Notes: generated by a model from the letters alone, not told the origin. DNA of 43,729 bases from Roseburia sp. (GCA_023665185.1 JAMPEL010000018.1:1-43729); one strand, 5' to 3'; numbered from the stretch's first letter, positions 1 through 9,359 are shown. Translations and numbers: made by a program.

Positions 1-132
1 ATTGTCTTTTTTCGGGTTCAAAATCCATTTTTGTTTTTCGGGGCATTGAAAAGGCGGTTGCCGTCTTTTTGAGGGAATGATTCGAGAAGATACCCGATTT
101 TGGGCCGAAAAACGGGCTTTGAAAATTTTGTG

Positions 133-212
133 CGCCTTGAAAATAAATTTCGTTCACCTTGCGAAAAAAATCAGTGTACCTTGTAAATAAATTTTCAGCA
201 CCTTGTAATTTT
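133..212 (+). repeat. 22-bp phased CNCCTTG array (copy 1)
   Basis: Four units begin with CGCCTTG (133), CACCTTG (155), TACCTTG (177) and CACCTTG (199), exactly 22 bases apart, each followed by an A/T-rich tail such as AAATAAATTT. The same spacing occurs in the other two copies of the element. The layout resembles iterons or helically phased protein-binding sites; the function is unknown. Confidence 0.85.
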
Positions 213-320
213 GGCTTTTTGTGGGCTTTTGGATGGAAAAGGTGTGTTTGGGGTTGAATTTCTATATCTTTTAGTCGGTCGGATTATTCTATTTGTCTTC
301 TTGATTTTTGGGACTCAAAG

Positions 321-389
321 ACCTCCGTAGAATCGCGTTTTTGGAAGCGAGGTAAGGTTTGGTTCATTTCAAGGCGATTCTACGGAGGT
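321..389. repeat. Long terminal hairpin of the element, copy 1
   Basis: ACCTCCGTAGAATCGC at 321-336 is perfectly complementary to GCGATTCTACGGAGGT at 374-389, giving a 16-bp stem around a 37-base loop. Copy 2 carries a compensatory pair change in this stem. Confidence 0.85.
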
Positions 390-505
390 GAGTTTTAACA
401 TATCAAATTATCAGTATTTCTTGCATTTCACTGACACATTAACAGGTATCACATAATTTCCAAACAGACTTCCCCGCAAATACTAGCCCGATATATCATA
501 AAAGA

Positions 506-537
506 TTTGTATGGAATGACATAATTATATACCTTTA
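506..537 (+). promoter_or_regulatory. Predicted promoter of the 611-1273 gene
   Basis: TTTG at 506-509, a 20-base spacer, and TACCTTTA at 530-537 fit the Bacteroidetes primary sigma consensus (TTTG, 19-21 bases, TAnnTTTG). The predicted start of transcription near 544 leaves a leader of about 67 bases. Confidence 0.55.
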
Positions 538-610
538 CACAATCATATCTCACGATATAAAAACATTACAGAAATACAGAACACAATAATAGAATACAAC
601 AAAAACAATC

Positions 611-1273
611 ATGAACAAAAATATATCCTTCGCTTTTACGGTCATGTGTCTTGCTGTCGCGCCTATGCAGACCATTGCGCAGACAACAATCCATGAAGAT
701 TTGCCCAACAGCACAACGAGCTGCATTGAAGAGAAACACACAGAGTCGGGAAATACCTATATTAATCCATCGCTACAAGACCTTCTCCATCATGAAGACT
801 ACGACCGCCTTGTCATGCCCAAAGAGAAAGCATTGAAATTGCTTGAGGCACTGGACAACAATGCCTATGGCATCAATGAACGCAAAACGGTAAGCGCCCT
901 GCTTACGGCAAGCGAGCAGACATTCTCATTGCAAGATCTGTCGGCTTACCGAAAAGTAAGGTCTATACAAGTAAACAGTGACGGTATATTCTCATATCCA
1001 TACTTCTCCTGCCATTTCAAGGAAAAAGACGGACAGACATTTTTTGAAAAGGTTACAGGAAGCCAGCGCAAATCGGGATACATATATGACAACGATTCCA
1101 CATCCAAAATATTTTTGGGAGGATGGAGCGTAAACAACGACCCACAGACTACATACAGTGACAGCCTGCATTCGGAGGCGGGCACACTCTATAAAATAGG
1201 AAAAAAGAAAATGATAATGCTCTTTGTAGTCCCTGACAAAAAGTTTGAAATCTATGAGATTATAATCCCATAA
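611..1273 (+). CDS. Secreted hypothetical protein, 220 aa
   Basis: I do not recognise the family. Residues 1-23 look like a signal peptide: MNKN, then a hydrophobic stretch, ending near TIAQ with cleavage likely after the Ala or Gln. The mature part is hydrophilic, shows no membrane span and has no known catalytic motif that I can see. It is a single gene with its own promoter at 506-537 and is convergent with the AraC regulator at 1434-3974, sharing the hairpin at 1296-1341. Export to the periplasm or surface is the only inference I would make. Confidence 0.7.
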   Translation: MNKNISFAFTVMCLAVAPMQTIAQTTIHEDLPNSTTSCIEEKHTESGNTYINPSLQDLLHHEDYDRLVMPKEKALKLLEALDNNAYGINERKTVSALLTASEQTFSLQDLSAYRKVRSIQVNSDGIFSYPYFSCHFKEKDGQTFFEKVTGSQRKSGYIYDNDSTSKIFLGGWSVNNDPQTTYSDSLHSEAGTLYKIGKKKMIMLFVVPDKKFEIYEIIIP

Positions 1274-1295
1274 ACACACTTCCCCAAAAATATAA

Positions 1296-1341
1296 CCTGC
1301 CTGAAAGAGATGTCTTCTTATCAGCATCTCTTTCAGGCAGG
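1296..1341 (-). terminator. Terminator hairpin between convergent genes
   Basis: CCTGCCTGAAAGAGATG (1296-1312) pairs perfectly with CATCTCTTTCAGGCAGG (1325-1341) around a 12-base loop. On the minus strand the hairpin is followed by TTATATTTTT, so it best serves the AraC gene. It may also stop transcripts of the 611-1273 gene, although no T-run follows on that strand. Confidence 0.7.
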
Positions 1342-1433
1342 CACTGGATTGTATCCAATATAAGTAAACTATAGAGATTATAAAGGCAAGTCAAACAAAC
1401 ATCAAGGACAGTCCCATCTTCCCTATCCAAAAG

Positions 1434-3974
1434 TCATTTGTCTTCACTGCCTCCATGTACATTTGCCACATTCTTTCTGCTTCTGTATTCTCCGGGTGTA
1501 CAACCATACTTTTCCTTGAAGCACTTCACAAAATATGATGGAGAAGTAAAACCGACCGCATAAGCAATGTCACTTATACTTTGGCTTGTCTGTCCGACCA
1601 AATCGGCGGCGCGCTGCAAACGTATAGAACGAATAAAAGTCTGCGGAGACTGGTCAATGAGAGCTGTAAGACGCTTGTAAAGTCCAGTGCGTTCCATGCA
1701 CATGTCCACTGCAAGCTGCTCAACTGTATAAGTCTCATTAATGTGCTCCTCTATCTTAGCCACTACATTCTGAATAAATTCATTATCTTGCTCTGAAATT
1801 CTGTATTGTTCTTGTGAATCATACTCATCATTGCACTCAGCACCATCATCAGAGTGCATTATTGGCTGCAATTCGGCATGTTCCAACAGGTGCTGAATCC
1901 GTAATTGCAAAATATCTTCTTGACGTTTCCACTCCAACTCACGCTGCTTGTCACGCATGTATTTCCACACCACGGCACAAACAGCCAATACGCACAGCAA
2001 CACATACAAGGTATATGCCCACCAAGTTCGCCACCAGGGTGGAAGAATGCGAAACTCGAACACACAACGATTTCCAAAAGCCCTCCCTGCATACGAGGCT
2101 TCCACTTCAAGACGATAATTATCAGGAACAAGGTGTATGGCAGGCAAATTAAGCATCCCTTTCTCATTCACAAGCATAGGTGTACTTTGATATGAAGCAT
2201 AATTCCATGCGGTATCATTATCGCTGACAAGACGCCAACGATAAAAAGTCTGTATCGGATGCGCAAAATTAAATGCGGAAAACTCAAAGAATATTTGATT
2301 CTGGTCATAGTCAAGCTCCATCTTATCTATATAAGGAGGCTCAGAATCAAGCATGACCATCCCATTGTTATCACCTGCATGAAGCACCACATTGTTTACT
2401 GTAATACGCACCAACTTAGGACTCAACGCCTGACTTTTCTTTTTCACGTCATTCGGCATAAAAGCAGTCCATCCGGCAAAACCTTGCATCACAATCCTGC
2501 CATCATCAAGGCATGTCGCATTACACGGATAATATTCACCTTCAAGACATCCTTCCGACTCATCATAATTGGTGACTTTCAGGCAGCTGTCATCATTCCC
2601 AACCACAACAGATGATATGCCGCCACTTGTAGCCATCCAAATCACGCCTTCCTTATCTTCCGCCAACGAATGTATATACGCATTGGAAAGACCATCCGAC
2701 TTACCTAACATACGCTCTTCTTTGCCGGGAATCACCAACAACAATCCATGTGACGAGGCTCTCCATACCCACCCACGACAATCCTTCAACTCATCATTGT
2801 AGGGATAACTTAAAGCATCTTTATATTGAAGACTGCGGCGGCGGTGAAAAAAACTTGCCAAAGTATCGGGAAGCCCCAATGATTCGGGATTATCCGCCGA
2901 TGTCATTGCATGGCTGCAATTATGGCTATAAAGAATGCCTGTATCAGTAAGCCCCAACCATACAATACCGTCAGACCTCCCCTCAAATGCCACAGTAGAC
3001 ACATCTGTACATTCTATGATTCCTTTGTTTCTTACAGGCAAGCTATTAATACGCTTTTTCAATTTGCCATTAATGTCAAGTATCTGGATACCATGACGGC
3101 TCGTCAGCCAAAAGCAATTATCAGGCGAGAGAGTCATGTATCGTATCATATAGTCCGAGGTGTAAATGCAGTCAAAACTGCATGTTTTTGGTGTAAAACG
3201 ATACAGATGGCTTTTGTTTCCTACATACATCTGATATATATTTCCATCTTCGCCATACGTTGTCAAAACTTCCCAATAATCAAGTGACGGTATATCCTTA
3301 TTCCTACAATGGAAACGAATGTCATGAGTACGGCTGTCATAACATACACATTCTCCCTTTGTATCCATTACCACAATGCAAGTGTCACCGCGTTCCAGAA
3401 AGCATACGTCTTCCATCGTTTTTGGCAATGGGACCATCTTCTTCATGACCGGATCGTATATTTTCCCGTTCATGACCAGCCAGTCGTTCATGTCACTATC
3501 GACAAAAACATTACAAACCTTCTCACCCGCTTTTATGCTTGGACATATATTTTTGAACAGCGAGTCAAAATTCTCGACATAACGTCCTCGAAACAAATCA
3601 AGACACCACAGTTCATTCACACATTTCATCCATAAAAGTTTATGATTGTCGCATTCCATCTGAAACAGCATCTTGCTGTCAGGCACGTGATAACAAGTTG
3701 ACGGGGATAATGGAAGACTCTCAAAACGCTCTCCATCATAAAGATTTATATTTCCCCACGTACCAACCGCAACAAATCTATCTGGCAACGGCTTTATTCG
3801 TACCACATGATTATCACTCAATCCATCAGATGTAGAAACGTAGTGATAATACGGGGATTTGTCATAAAAACTTTGAGAAAAAACCATATTTGCCATGCAT
3901 AAAAGCAATATCATGGCATAGAAACGGAAATACGGTAAACTTACCGTATTAACAGAGTGGTCATGTCCATTCAT
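1434..3974 (-). CDS. Membrane-spanning AraC regulator with propeller sensor domain
   Basis: This 846-residue protein has the layout of a hybrid two-component sensor without kinase or receiver. After a signal anchor (about residues 16-34) comes a periplasmic region with repeated blades of the two-component regulator propeller type (for example GLSNAYIHSLAEDKEGVIWMAT) and a Y_Y_Y-like beta-sandwich (to about 640). A transmembrane helix follows (about 648-668, YTLYVLLCVLAVCAVVW), then a charged linker, and finally an AraC-type double helix-turn-helix (about 730-830), ending in the typical ISDIAYAVGFTSPSYFVKCF and PGEYR elements. It probably couples an extracellular ligand directly to DNA binding at the membrane. 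It is monocistronic; the ligand and target genes cannot be told from context. Confidence 0.88.
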   Translation of the reverse strand: MNGHDHSVNTVSLPYFRFYAMILLLCMANMVFSQSFYDKSPYYHYVSTSDGLSDNHVVRIKPLPDRFVAVGTWGNINLYDGERFESLPLSPSTCYHVPDSKMLFQMECDNHKLLWMKCVNELWCLDLFRGRYVENFDSLFKNICPSIKAGEKVCNVFVDSDMNDWLVMNGKIYDPVMKKMVPLPKTMEDVCFLERGDTCIVVMDTKGECVCYDSRTHDIRFHCRNKDIPSLDYWEVLTTYGEDGNIYQMYVGNKSHLYRFTPKTCSFDCIYTSDYMIRYMTLSPDNCFWLTSRHGIQILDINGKLKKRINSLPVRNKGIIECTDVSTVAFEGRSDGIVWLGLTDTGILYSHNCSHAMTSADNPESLGLPDTLASFFHRRRSLQYKDALSYPYNDELKDCRGWVWRASSHGLLLVIPGKEERMLGKSDGLSNAYIHSLAEDKEGVIWMATSGGISSVVVGNDDSCLKVTNYDESEGCLEGEYYPCNATCLDDGRIVMQGFAGWTAFMPNDVKKKSQALSPKLVRITVNNVVLHAGDNNGMVMLDSEPPYIDKMELDYDQNQIFFEFSAFNFAHPIQTFYRWRLVSDNDTAWNYASYQSTPMLVNEKGMLNLPAIHLVPDNYRLEVEASYAGRAFGNRCVFEFRILPPWWRTWWAYTLYVLLCVLAVCAVVWKYMRDKQRELEWKRQEDILQLRIQHLLEHAELQPIMHSDDGAECNDEYDSQEQYRISEQDNEFIQNVVAKIEEHINETYTVEQLAVDMCMERTGLYKRLTALIDQSPQTFIRSIRLQRAADLVGQTSQSISDIAYAVGFTSPSYFVKCFKEKYGCTPGEYRSRKNVANVHGGSEDK

Positions 3975-4072
3975 TATCAGTGAAGAGTTATGATGTGTTT
4001 TGATTAAATTTTATTTTAAGCTCATTGTCTCATACTATAAAGATATTAATCTGTATAGTCGTTAGACAGCAA

Positions 4073-4080
4073 CAAAGTTA
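4073..4080 (-). promoter_or_regulatory. Predicted -7 element for the AraC regulator
   Basis: On the minus strand this reads TAACTTTG, a match to TAnnTTTG, about 100 bases before the start codon at 3974. The upstream region is T-rich but has no clear TTTG at the ideal distance. Confidence 0.4.
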
Positions 4081-4254
4081 TAGAAAAAACAAAAAGCAAA
4101 AAACACTCATTGAAAGATTTAACCATCATGAATCTAAAAATCCGACAAAAACAAAGGCTATAAAATTACAAGAGCTACATTCACCGCAAGAATCAGTATG
4201 AAATAAATCCTGCACAAGAACGTTTGTCTCATAACTTTATAGCCTCTCAAAAAA

Positions 4255-4653
4255 TCAGGCGATGCCCAACAGTTCCACTTCAAATATCAATGTCGACCCT
4301 CCGGGTATTCCCGGTTGCGAAAACTTTCCATACCCCAGTTCCGACGGAATGTATATTTCCCATTTATCTCCCACACGCATCTGCTGCAAGGCTATAATCC
4401 AGCCTTCAATGAGATCAGACAAACGGATTGCCAACGGCACATCTCCACGGCTGCTGTCAAACTGCTTGCCGTCAATCGTCCATCCTGTATAATGTACCGT
4501 CACAATGCTTCGTGGCGATGGACGTGAGCCTGTCTTTTCTCCTGAAGCCAGCACCTTATACAGCACTCCTTTCGACAAGGCACATACATCCTCCTCACTT
4601 GCTTTTGCTTTCAACCAATCTTTGTTGGCTTTTATATAATCACTTTTGGACAT
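4255..4653 (-). CDS. FKBP-type peptidyl-prolyl cis-trans isomerase, cytoplasmic
   Basis: This 132-residue protein carries one FKBP domain (about residues 44-131) with the family signatures VTVHYTGWTIDGKQFDSS, PLAIRLSDLIEGW, and ELGYG followed by IPGGSTLIFEVELLGI. The first 43 residues are a short charged extension with no signal peptide, so it probably acts in the cytoplasm, catalysing prolyl isomerisation or acting as a chaperone. It follows hisB on the same strand after a gap of about 70 bases and may be read as the last gene of the his operon, although no functional link with histidine synthesis is evident. Confidence 0.93.
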   Translation of the reverse strand: MSKSDYIKANKDWLKAKASEEDVCALSKGVLYKVLASGEKTGSRPSPRSIVTVHYTGWTIDGKQFDSSRGDVPLAIRLSDLIEGWIIALQQMRVGDKWEIYIPSELGYGKFSQPGIPGGSTLIFEVELLGIA

Positions 4654-4723
4654 TTTGTTTATTCTGTATTTTCATTATTCATAACCGACACGACCGGACT
4701 ATAATTCAAGTCTGTTCGCATAA

Positions 4724-5833
4724 TCAAAGCACACCCTTGCTCGAAGGCAGCTGAAACTTGTATATATCCCGCTTTACCGCCATACGCACAGCGCGGGCAA
4801 AAGCTTTGAATATGCCTTCAATCTTATGATGCTCATTCGTTCCCTCCGCCTTGACATTCAGATTCATTTTGGCAGCATCACTCAGACTTTTAAAAAAATG
4901 CAGGAACATTTCGGTAGGCATGTCACCCACTTTCTCGCGATGGAAGTCTGCCTCCCAAACAAGCCACGGACGTCCGCCAAAATCAAGTGCCACCTGACAT
5001 AATGAGTCGTCCATAGGCAGGCAGTAGCCATAGCGTTCTATTCCGCGCTTGTCACCAAGAGCCTTGCCGAGACATTCACCCAGCGCTATTCCCGTATCCT
5101 CTATGGTATGATGCTCATCCACATTGAGGTCACCGTTCACACGTATCCTCACGTCCATGCTTCCATGTTTTGCAATCTGCTCAAGCATGTGGTCGAAGAA
5201 TCCTAACCCTGTGGAAATATCGCTTTGTCCGGTTCCATCGAGATTTATACAAATATCTATGTCTGTCTCTTTGGTTGTGCGCCTTACACTGGCAATGCGT
5301 TCTCCTGCAAAAAGTATTTCGGTGATTCGGTCCCAAGAGTCTACAAGTACAATATCAGAATCAGAAGCCAACGGCTCCGGCAGCTTATCGGCAAGAATCA
5401 AAGCCTTGCACCCGATATTTTTGGCAAGCTGCGCATCTGTTACCCTATCACCAATCACATAGCTATTTCTCAGGTCATAGTCGCCATCCATATATTTTCC
5501 CAACATAGCCGTACCGGGCTTTCGGGTTGGCAGATTGTCTTCCGGAAAAGAGCGGTCTATCAGAATATCATCAAAACTCACTCCCTCTCCCCTCAACACA
5601 TCAAGCATGAGATTGTGGGTCGGAAAGAAATCTGACTCCGGATAAGATGCCGTGCCAAGCCCGTCTTGGTTGCTCACCATCACAAACTCAAAATCAAGTC
5701 TGGTACGTATAAAGTTGAGGTTTCGTATCACTCCCGGTACAAATCTGAACTTCTCAAAGGAATCTATCTGCTCGTCTTCCGGCTCGACAAGAATTGTCCC
5801 GTCACGGTCTATAAATAAAGCCCTCTTCATCAT
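4724..5833 (-). CDS. hisB: Bifunctional histidinol-phosphatase / imidazoleglycerol-phosphate dehydratase
   Basis: It performs two histidine biosynthesis steps: dehydration of imidazoleglycerol phosphate and dephosphorylation of histidinol phosphate. The N-terminal HAD phosphatase starts with LFIDRDGT, carrying the paired Asp residues, and includes SNQDGLGT. The C-terminal dehydratase domain carries [30 protein letters not shown] and NEHHKIEG, the His-rich metal-binding motifs. I chose the ATG at 5833 (369 aa) over the one at 5860. It follows the hisC stop at 5838 by a few bases and begins [13 protein letters not shown], as in the family. Fourth gene of hisGDCB. Confidence 0.96.
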   Translation of the reverse strand: MMKRALFIDRDGTILVEPEDEQIDSFEKFRFVPGVIRNLNFIRTRLDFEFVMVSNQDGLGTASYPESDFFPTHNLMLDVLRGEGVSFDDILIDRSFPEDNLPTRKPGTAMLGKYMDGDYDLRNSYVIGDRVTDAQLAKNIGCKALILADKLPEPLASDSDIVLVDSWDRITEILFAGERIASVRRTTKETDIDICINLDGTGQSDISTGLGFFDHMLEQIAKHGSMDVRIRVNGDLNVDEHHTIEDTGIALGECLGKALGDKRGIERYGYCLPMDDSLCQVALDFGGRPWLVWEADFHREKVGDMPTEMFLHFFKSLSDAAKMNLNVKAEGTNEHHKIEGIFKAFARAVRMAVKRDIYKFQLPSSKGVL

Positions 5834-5837
5834 TTTA

Positions 5838-6875
5838 TTATCTGTACTTACGCATTGCACTTAACAGTTTCGTATTCTCTTCCACAGTACCAATAGTGAT
5901 GCGCAAACATCCTCCGCACAACGATACACGGTTTCTGTTGCGAACAATAATCCCGTTGCGAACAAGATAATCGTATATTTTATCGGCATCGTTTACCTTC
6001 ACAAGAAAGAAATTGGAATCGGTAGGATATACTTTCAGGCATACCGGAAGCACGGCAAAGGCTTCCATCAGCGACTGGCGCGCCTCCACAATCATATTGA
6101 TGCGCTGGTGTATCTTGGTCAAATCAGACAACGTTTCCAAAGCTTTTTCCTGTGTCAGTTTATTGATATTGTAAGGATACTTCACCTTGTTGAACAGACC
6201 GATTATCTCAGGCGAGGCGAATGCCATTCCAAGACGTATGGCAGCACATCCCCATGCTTTTGAGAAAGTATTCAGCACCACCATGTTCGGATAGTCCGCC
6301 AAGTCAAGACGAAAAGGGCGATTTCTTGAAAAATCAGAATATGCTTCATCGACAACCACTATTCCCTGAAACTCACGCAAAGTTTTTTCAATCTCCTCCC
6401 GTTGCAGATTGTTTCCTGTCGGATTGTTCGGAGAGCACAAAAATATCAGTTTTGTATTCTCATCACATGCCGCCAAAAGCCTGTCCGCACTAAAATGGAA
6501 ATCCGCATTGAGCTGCACTTTACGGTATTCCACATCATTGATATCAGCACAGACTTCATACATTCCGTATGTCGGGTCAATGGCCACAACGTTGTCTATC
6601 CCGGGACGGCAGAACACACGGAACACAATGTCAATAGCCTCATCCGAACCATTTCCAAGAAAAATTTGGTTGGGAGCTACACCTTTCAATGGAGCTATCA
6701 CCGCCTTCAAGTCCTCTTGCAGAGGGTCTGGATAACGATTGATAGGTTTGTTATAAGGATTCTCATTCGCGTCAAGAAACACCTCCGCTTTGATGCCCTT
6801 ATATTCATCACGGGCGGAACTGTAAGGTTTCAATTCCCATATATTTTTACGGACAAGTTTACTTAGTTCTTTCAT
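5838..6875 (-). CDS. hisC: Histidinol-phosphate aminotransferase
   Basis: This 345-residue PLP enzyme of fold type I converts imidazole-acetol phosphate and glutamate to histidinol phosphate. Visible motifs are [11 protein letters not shown] near the cofactor phosphate site, [20 protein letters not shown], and [15 protein letters not shown] with the Schiff-base Lys. The C-terminus [17 protein letters not shown] is typical of HisC. Length is normal for the family. It lies 37 bases after hisD and directly before hisB, so the operon reads hisG, hisD, hisC, hisB under the attenuator at 9165-9297. Confidence 0.96.
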   Translation of the reverse strand: MKELSKLVRKNIWELKPYSSARDEYKGIKAEVFLDANENPYNKPINRYPDPLQEDLKAVIAPLKGVAPNQIFLGNGSDEAIDIVFRVFCRPGIDNVVAIDPTYGMYEVCADINDVEYRKVQLNADFHFSADRLLAACDENTKLIFLCSPNNPTGNNLQREEIEKTLREFQGIVVVDEAYSDFSRNRPFRLDLADYPNMVVLNTFSKAWGCAAIRLGMAFASPEIIGLFNKVKYPYNINKLTQEKALETLSDLTKIHQRINMIVEARQSLMEAFAVLPVCLKVYPTDSNFFLVKVNDADKIYDYLVRNGIIVRNRNRVSLCGGCLRITIGTVEENTKLLSAMRKYR

Positions 6876-6912
6876 ATACTTCTGTTGTTCATTAATGTAT
6901 CAATGTGGCAGT

Positions 6913-8193
6913 CTACACCGTGGCAAGTCTCACAGTCATAGCGCTTTTGTGTGCGTTGAGTTGCTCGTTTTCAGCCATAACCTCCACAGTCTTGCCTATA
7001 TGACGCACCCCATCGGCAGTCAGTTCCTGAAATGTAATCTTACGGATGAAGCTGTCGAGACTCACTCCACTATAAGCTTTCGCATACCCACTCGTAGGCA
7101 ATGTATGGTTTGTGCCGGAAGCATAGTCGCCGGCACTCTCACACGAGTAATGCCCAAGAAATACAGAACCCGCATTGACTACCTTTTCGGCAAAATCCAT
7201 ATAATCAGCCACAGCCAGAATAAGGTGCTCTGGAGCATATTCGTTCACTATGCGCGCTGCCTCCTCCCGGCTGCCAACAAGCACAAGTTTGCTTTTTTCC
7301 AATGACAATGCCGCAAAATCCTTACGGGGAAGCAATTGGAGCTGACGATCCACTTCTGCCGCCACTTTTTCAATCATCGCCTCACTGGTGGAAATCATCA
7401 CAACCTGACTGTCTGCACCATGTTCTGCCTGAGACAACAAATCCGCAGCCACAAACACAGGATTGGCTGTATCGTCTGCCACAACAGCCACCTCGGATGG
7501 TCCGGCAGGCATATCTATCGCCACATCATGGAGCGACACTTGCTGTTTGGCTGCCATCACATATTGGTTTCCAGGACCGAATATTTTGCTGACTTTCGGC
7601 ACTGTCTCTGTACCGTATGCCATAGCACCAATTGCCTGCACACCACCTATCTTAAATATATTGTCAACTCCAGCCACACGAGCAGCAACAAGAATGGCCG
7701 GATGCACTTTTCCGTTTTTTCCCGGAGGTGTGCACAACACAATCTCACGGCATCCGGCAATACGTGCGGGAGTAGCCAACATCAATACTGTGGAGAATAG
7801 CGGAGCTGTGCCTCCCGGAATGTACAATCCCACTTTTTCTATTGCCACCGCTTTCTGCCAACACACAACTCCCGGACATGTCTCAATCTTTTTACCCTCA
7901 AATTTTTGCGCGGAATGGAACTTTGCAATGTTTGAATGCGCCTGCTCCAGTGCCTCACGCAACTCCGGAGATATGACTCGTTCTGCCTCATCCATCTCCT
8001 CGGCTGTTACGGCAAGGCTATCGAGTTGCACCTTGTCGAACATAAACTCATAATCTTTTACAGCCTTGTCTCCCTCTGTACTGACACGGTCAAGCACAGC
8101 ACGCACAGTTCCAAACAATTCCTCCACATCTTTATGAGGGCGTTCAAGAATGTCCTGTAGCGCATCTATTTCTGGATATTTAATTATCTGCAT
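6913..8193 (-). CDS. hisD: Histidinol dehydrogenase
   Basis: This 426-residue zinc enzyme oxidises histidinol to histidine with two NAD+, the last step of the pathway. Family motifs are seen in order: VGLYIPGGTAPLFSTVLM, IGGVQAIGAMAYGT, FGPGNQYVMAAKQ, DMPAGPSEVAVVAD, LLSQAEHGADSQV, YAPEHL and GDYASGTNHTLPT. The full length matches the usual 420-440 residues. It starts about 70 bases after the hisG stop and is second in the operon. Confidence 0.97.
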   Translation of the reverse strand: MQIIKYPEIDALQDILERPHKDVEELFGTVRAVLDRVSTEGDKAVKDYEFMFDKVQLDSLAVTAEEMDEAERVISPELREALEQAHSNIAKFHSAQKFEGKKIETCPGVVCWQKAVAIEKVGLYIPGGTAPLFSTVLMLATPARIAGCREIVLCTPPGKNGKVHPAILVAARVAGVDNIFKIGGVQAIGAMAYGTETVPKVSKIFGPGNQYVMAAKQQVSLHDVAIDMPAGPSEVAVVADDTANPVFVAADLLSQAEHGADSQVVMISTSEAMIEKVAAEVDRQLQLLPRKDFAALSLEKSKLVLVGSREEAARIVNEYAPEHLILAVADYMDFAEKVVNAGSVFLGHYSCESAGDYASGTNHTLPTSGYAKAYSGVSLDSFIRKITFQELTADGVRHIGKTVEVMAENEQLNAHKSAMTVRLATV

Positions 8194-8263
8194 AAATATT
8201 TGATTTTCACATTAAAAAGTTTTCCGACTCTTCATGTCTCTTTTAAGGAAATCCCGAAAGATG

Positions 8264-9115
8264 TCATAATATCATCTTCTCAATAGGCAGAACAAGTATG
8301 CCTTCCGCACCAAGTGCTTTCAGTTGACCGATAATCTCCCAAAAGCATTTCTCATCGAGTACAGTATGTATGCTGCTCCATCCGGCTGTGGCAAGAGGCA
8401 TTACCGTCGGACTTTTTATGCCGGGCAATACCCGTATAATGTCGTCAATCTTTTCCGTCGGGGCATTCATCAGCACATATTTCTTGTCTTCTGCCGCCAT
8501 CACAGCCTCCACACGGAACAGCAATTCTGACAGAATCTCTTTCTTGTCAGCAGACAGTTTCTTATTACCAATTAGCAAAGCCTCGCTTTTCATCACCACT
8601 TCCACTTCCTTCAAGTTGTTGCTGACAAGTGTAGAACCGGAACTAACAATGTCAAATATACCATCGGCAAGCCCTATACCCGGCGCAATCTCCACCGAGC
8701 CAGTAATGACATGAATGTCCATTTCCACTCCGTTTTCTTTCATGAACTTCCGCAAAATACCCGGATATGATGTGGCAATCTTCTTTCCTCTAAACCATTC
8801 CACACCTTTATAGTCCACAGCTTTTGGAATGGCAAGCGACAGACGACACTTGCTGAAACCAAGCCTTTTGATGATTTCAGCGTCCTCATCGCGCTCTACA
8901 AACTCATTCTCACCGACAATACCAACATCGGCAACTCCATCGGCAACAGTCTGCGGAATGTCGTCATCGCGGAGAAAAAGAATCTCTACCGGAAAATTCG
9001 CAGACTGTACAAGCAGCGTTCTCTTTGAACTGCTCACTTTTATTCCTGCCTCTTGCAGGAGCGTCATTGTGTCCTCATTTAGTCGTCCTTTCGACTGTAC
9101 TGCTATTCTTAACAT
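8264..9115 (-). CDS. hisG: ATP phosphoribosyltransferase, long form
   Basis: It catalyses the first committed step, ATP plus PRPP to phosphoribosyl-ATP. At 283 residues it is the long, HisZ-independent form. The catalytic part has MLRIAVQSKGRLNEDT, VADVGIVGENE, and the PRPP-binding segment DGIFDIVSSGSTL. A C-terminal ACT-like regulatory domain (about residues 210-283, KSPTVMPLA and GILVLPIEKM) is where histidine feedback normally acts. It is first in the operon. Its start lies only 50 bases after the attenuator terminator. Confidence 0.97.
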   Translation of the reverse strand: MLRIAVQSKGRLNEDTMTLLQEAGIKVSSSKRTLLVQSANFPVEILFLRDDDIPQTVADGVADVGIVGENEFVERDEDAEIIKRLGFSKCRLSLAIPKAVDYKGVEWFRGKKIATSYPGILRKFMKENGVEMDIHVITGSVEIAPGIGLADGIFDIVSSGSTLVSNNLKEVEVVMKSEALLIGNKKLSADKKEILSELLFRVEAVMAAEDKKYVLMNAPTEKIDDIIRVLPGIKSPTVMPLATAGWSSIHTVLDEKCFWEIIGQLKALGAEGILVLPIEKMIL

Positions 9116-9164
9116 GATATATTTTGTTTATAGTTCTCAATAAAAATCATTCATCGTGTTTGAT

Positions 9165-9208
9165 AAAAAAGAAGGGCTTTCCGAAATTTCATTTCGGCAA
9201 GCCCTCTT
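9165..9208 (-). terminator. his attenuator terminator
   Basis: On the minus strand GAGGGCTTGCCGAAAT and ATTTCGGAAAGCCCTTC form a near-perfect stem with a GAA loop, followed at once by TTTTTT. It lies between the leader peptide and hisG, as expected for a conditional terminator. Its left arm (9191-9202) can pair instead with 9242-9253. Confidence 0.9.
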
Positions 9209-9253
9209 TATTATATATATGACACCCATACACGTCAATCTGCCCACCGAGAT
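9191..9253 (-). promoter_or_regulatory. his antiterminator pairing
   Basis: On the minus strand ATCTCGGTGGGC (9242-9253, inside the leader codons for Ile-Ser-Arg-Trp-Ala) can pair with GCTTGCCGAAAT (9191-9202, left arm of the terminator): 11 of 12 positions pair, three of them G-U. The two structures exclude each other. Confidence 0.65.
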
Positions 9254-9297
9254 ATTTCGTTGAGATGATGATGATGGTATGTAATCTTGCTATTCAT
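9235..9297 (-). CDS. hisL: Histidine operon leader peptide (20 aa)
   Basis: The minus strand encodes MNSKITYHHHHLNEISRWAD followed by TGA. Four consecutive CAT codons (codons 8-11) make it a sensor of charged histidyl-tRNA. It starts about 17 bases after the predicted transcription start, and its last codons overlap the antiterminator arm at 9242-9253. When histidine is plentiful the ribosome should reach the stop, cover that arm and let the terminator form. When histidine is scarce, stalling at the His codons leaves the arm free to pair with 9191-9202 and hisG is transcribed. The mechanism is classical attenuation; its use here is inferred from the sequence. Confidence 0.88.
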   Translation of the reverse strand: MNSKITYHHHHLNEISRWAD

Positions 9298-9320
9298 ATA
9301 AATATTTTTCTTTTTCGATG

Positions 9321-9351
9321 CAAAATTATCGTTTTTCTTTCAATCAGCCAA
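9321..9351 (-). promoter_or_regulatory. his operon promoter
   Basis: On the minus strand TTG (9351-9349), a 20-base spacer, and TAATTTTG (9328-9321) match the Bacteroidetes consensus well. Transcription should begin near 9314, just before the leader peptide at 9297. Confidence 0.7.
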
Positions 9352-9359
9352 GATAATAG

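Larger units (their letters stand above)
1..419 (+). repeat. Dispersed non-coding element, copy 1 (cut by window edge)
   Basis: This stretch aligns throughout with 9734-10278 (same strand) and 27691-28222 (opposite strand). Shared landmarks in order are a GGGTTCAAAATC / TTTTTCGGGGCAT block, an AAAACGGGCTTTGAAAATTTTG block, a 22-bp-phased array of CNCCTTG units starting at 133, 155, 177 and 199, a long hairpin (321-336 with 374-389), and a TTTTAACATATCAAA tail. No protein-coding frame is shared by the copies. The 5' end lies outside the window. The 420-610 stretch after it holds only the promoter of the next gene. Confidence 0.9.

Noticed and set aside
133-212. The 22-bp array as a CRISPR
   Set aside because: The repeated part is only about 7 bases, the intervening parts are related to one another, and no cas gene is present.
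4155-4245. AGGCTATAAA / TTTATAGCCT inverted repeat after the FKBP gene
   Set aside because: The loop is about 70 bases and no T-run follows; not credible as a terminator.
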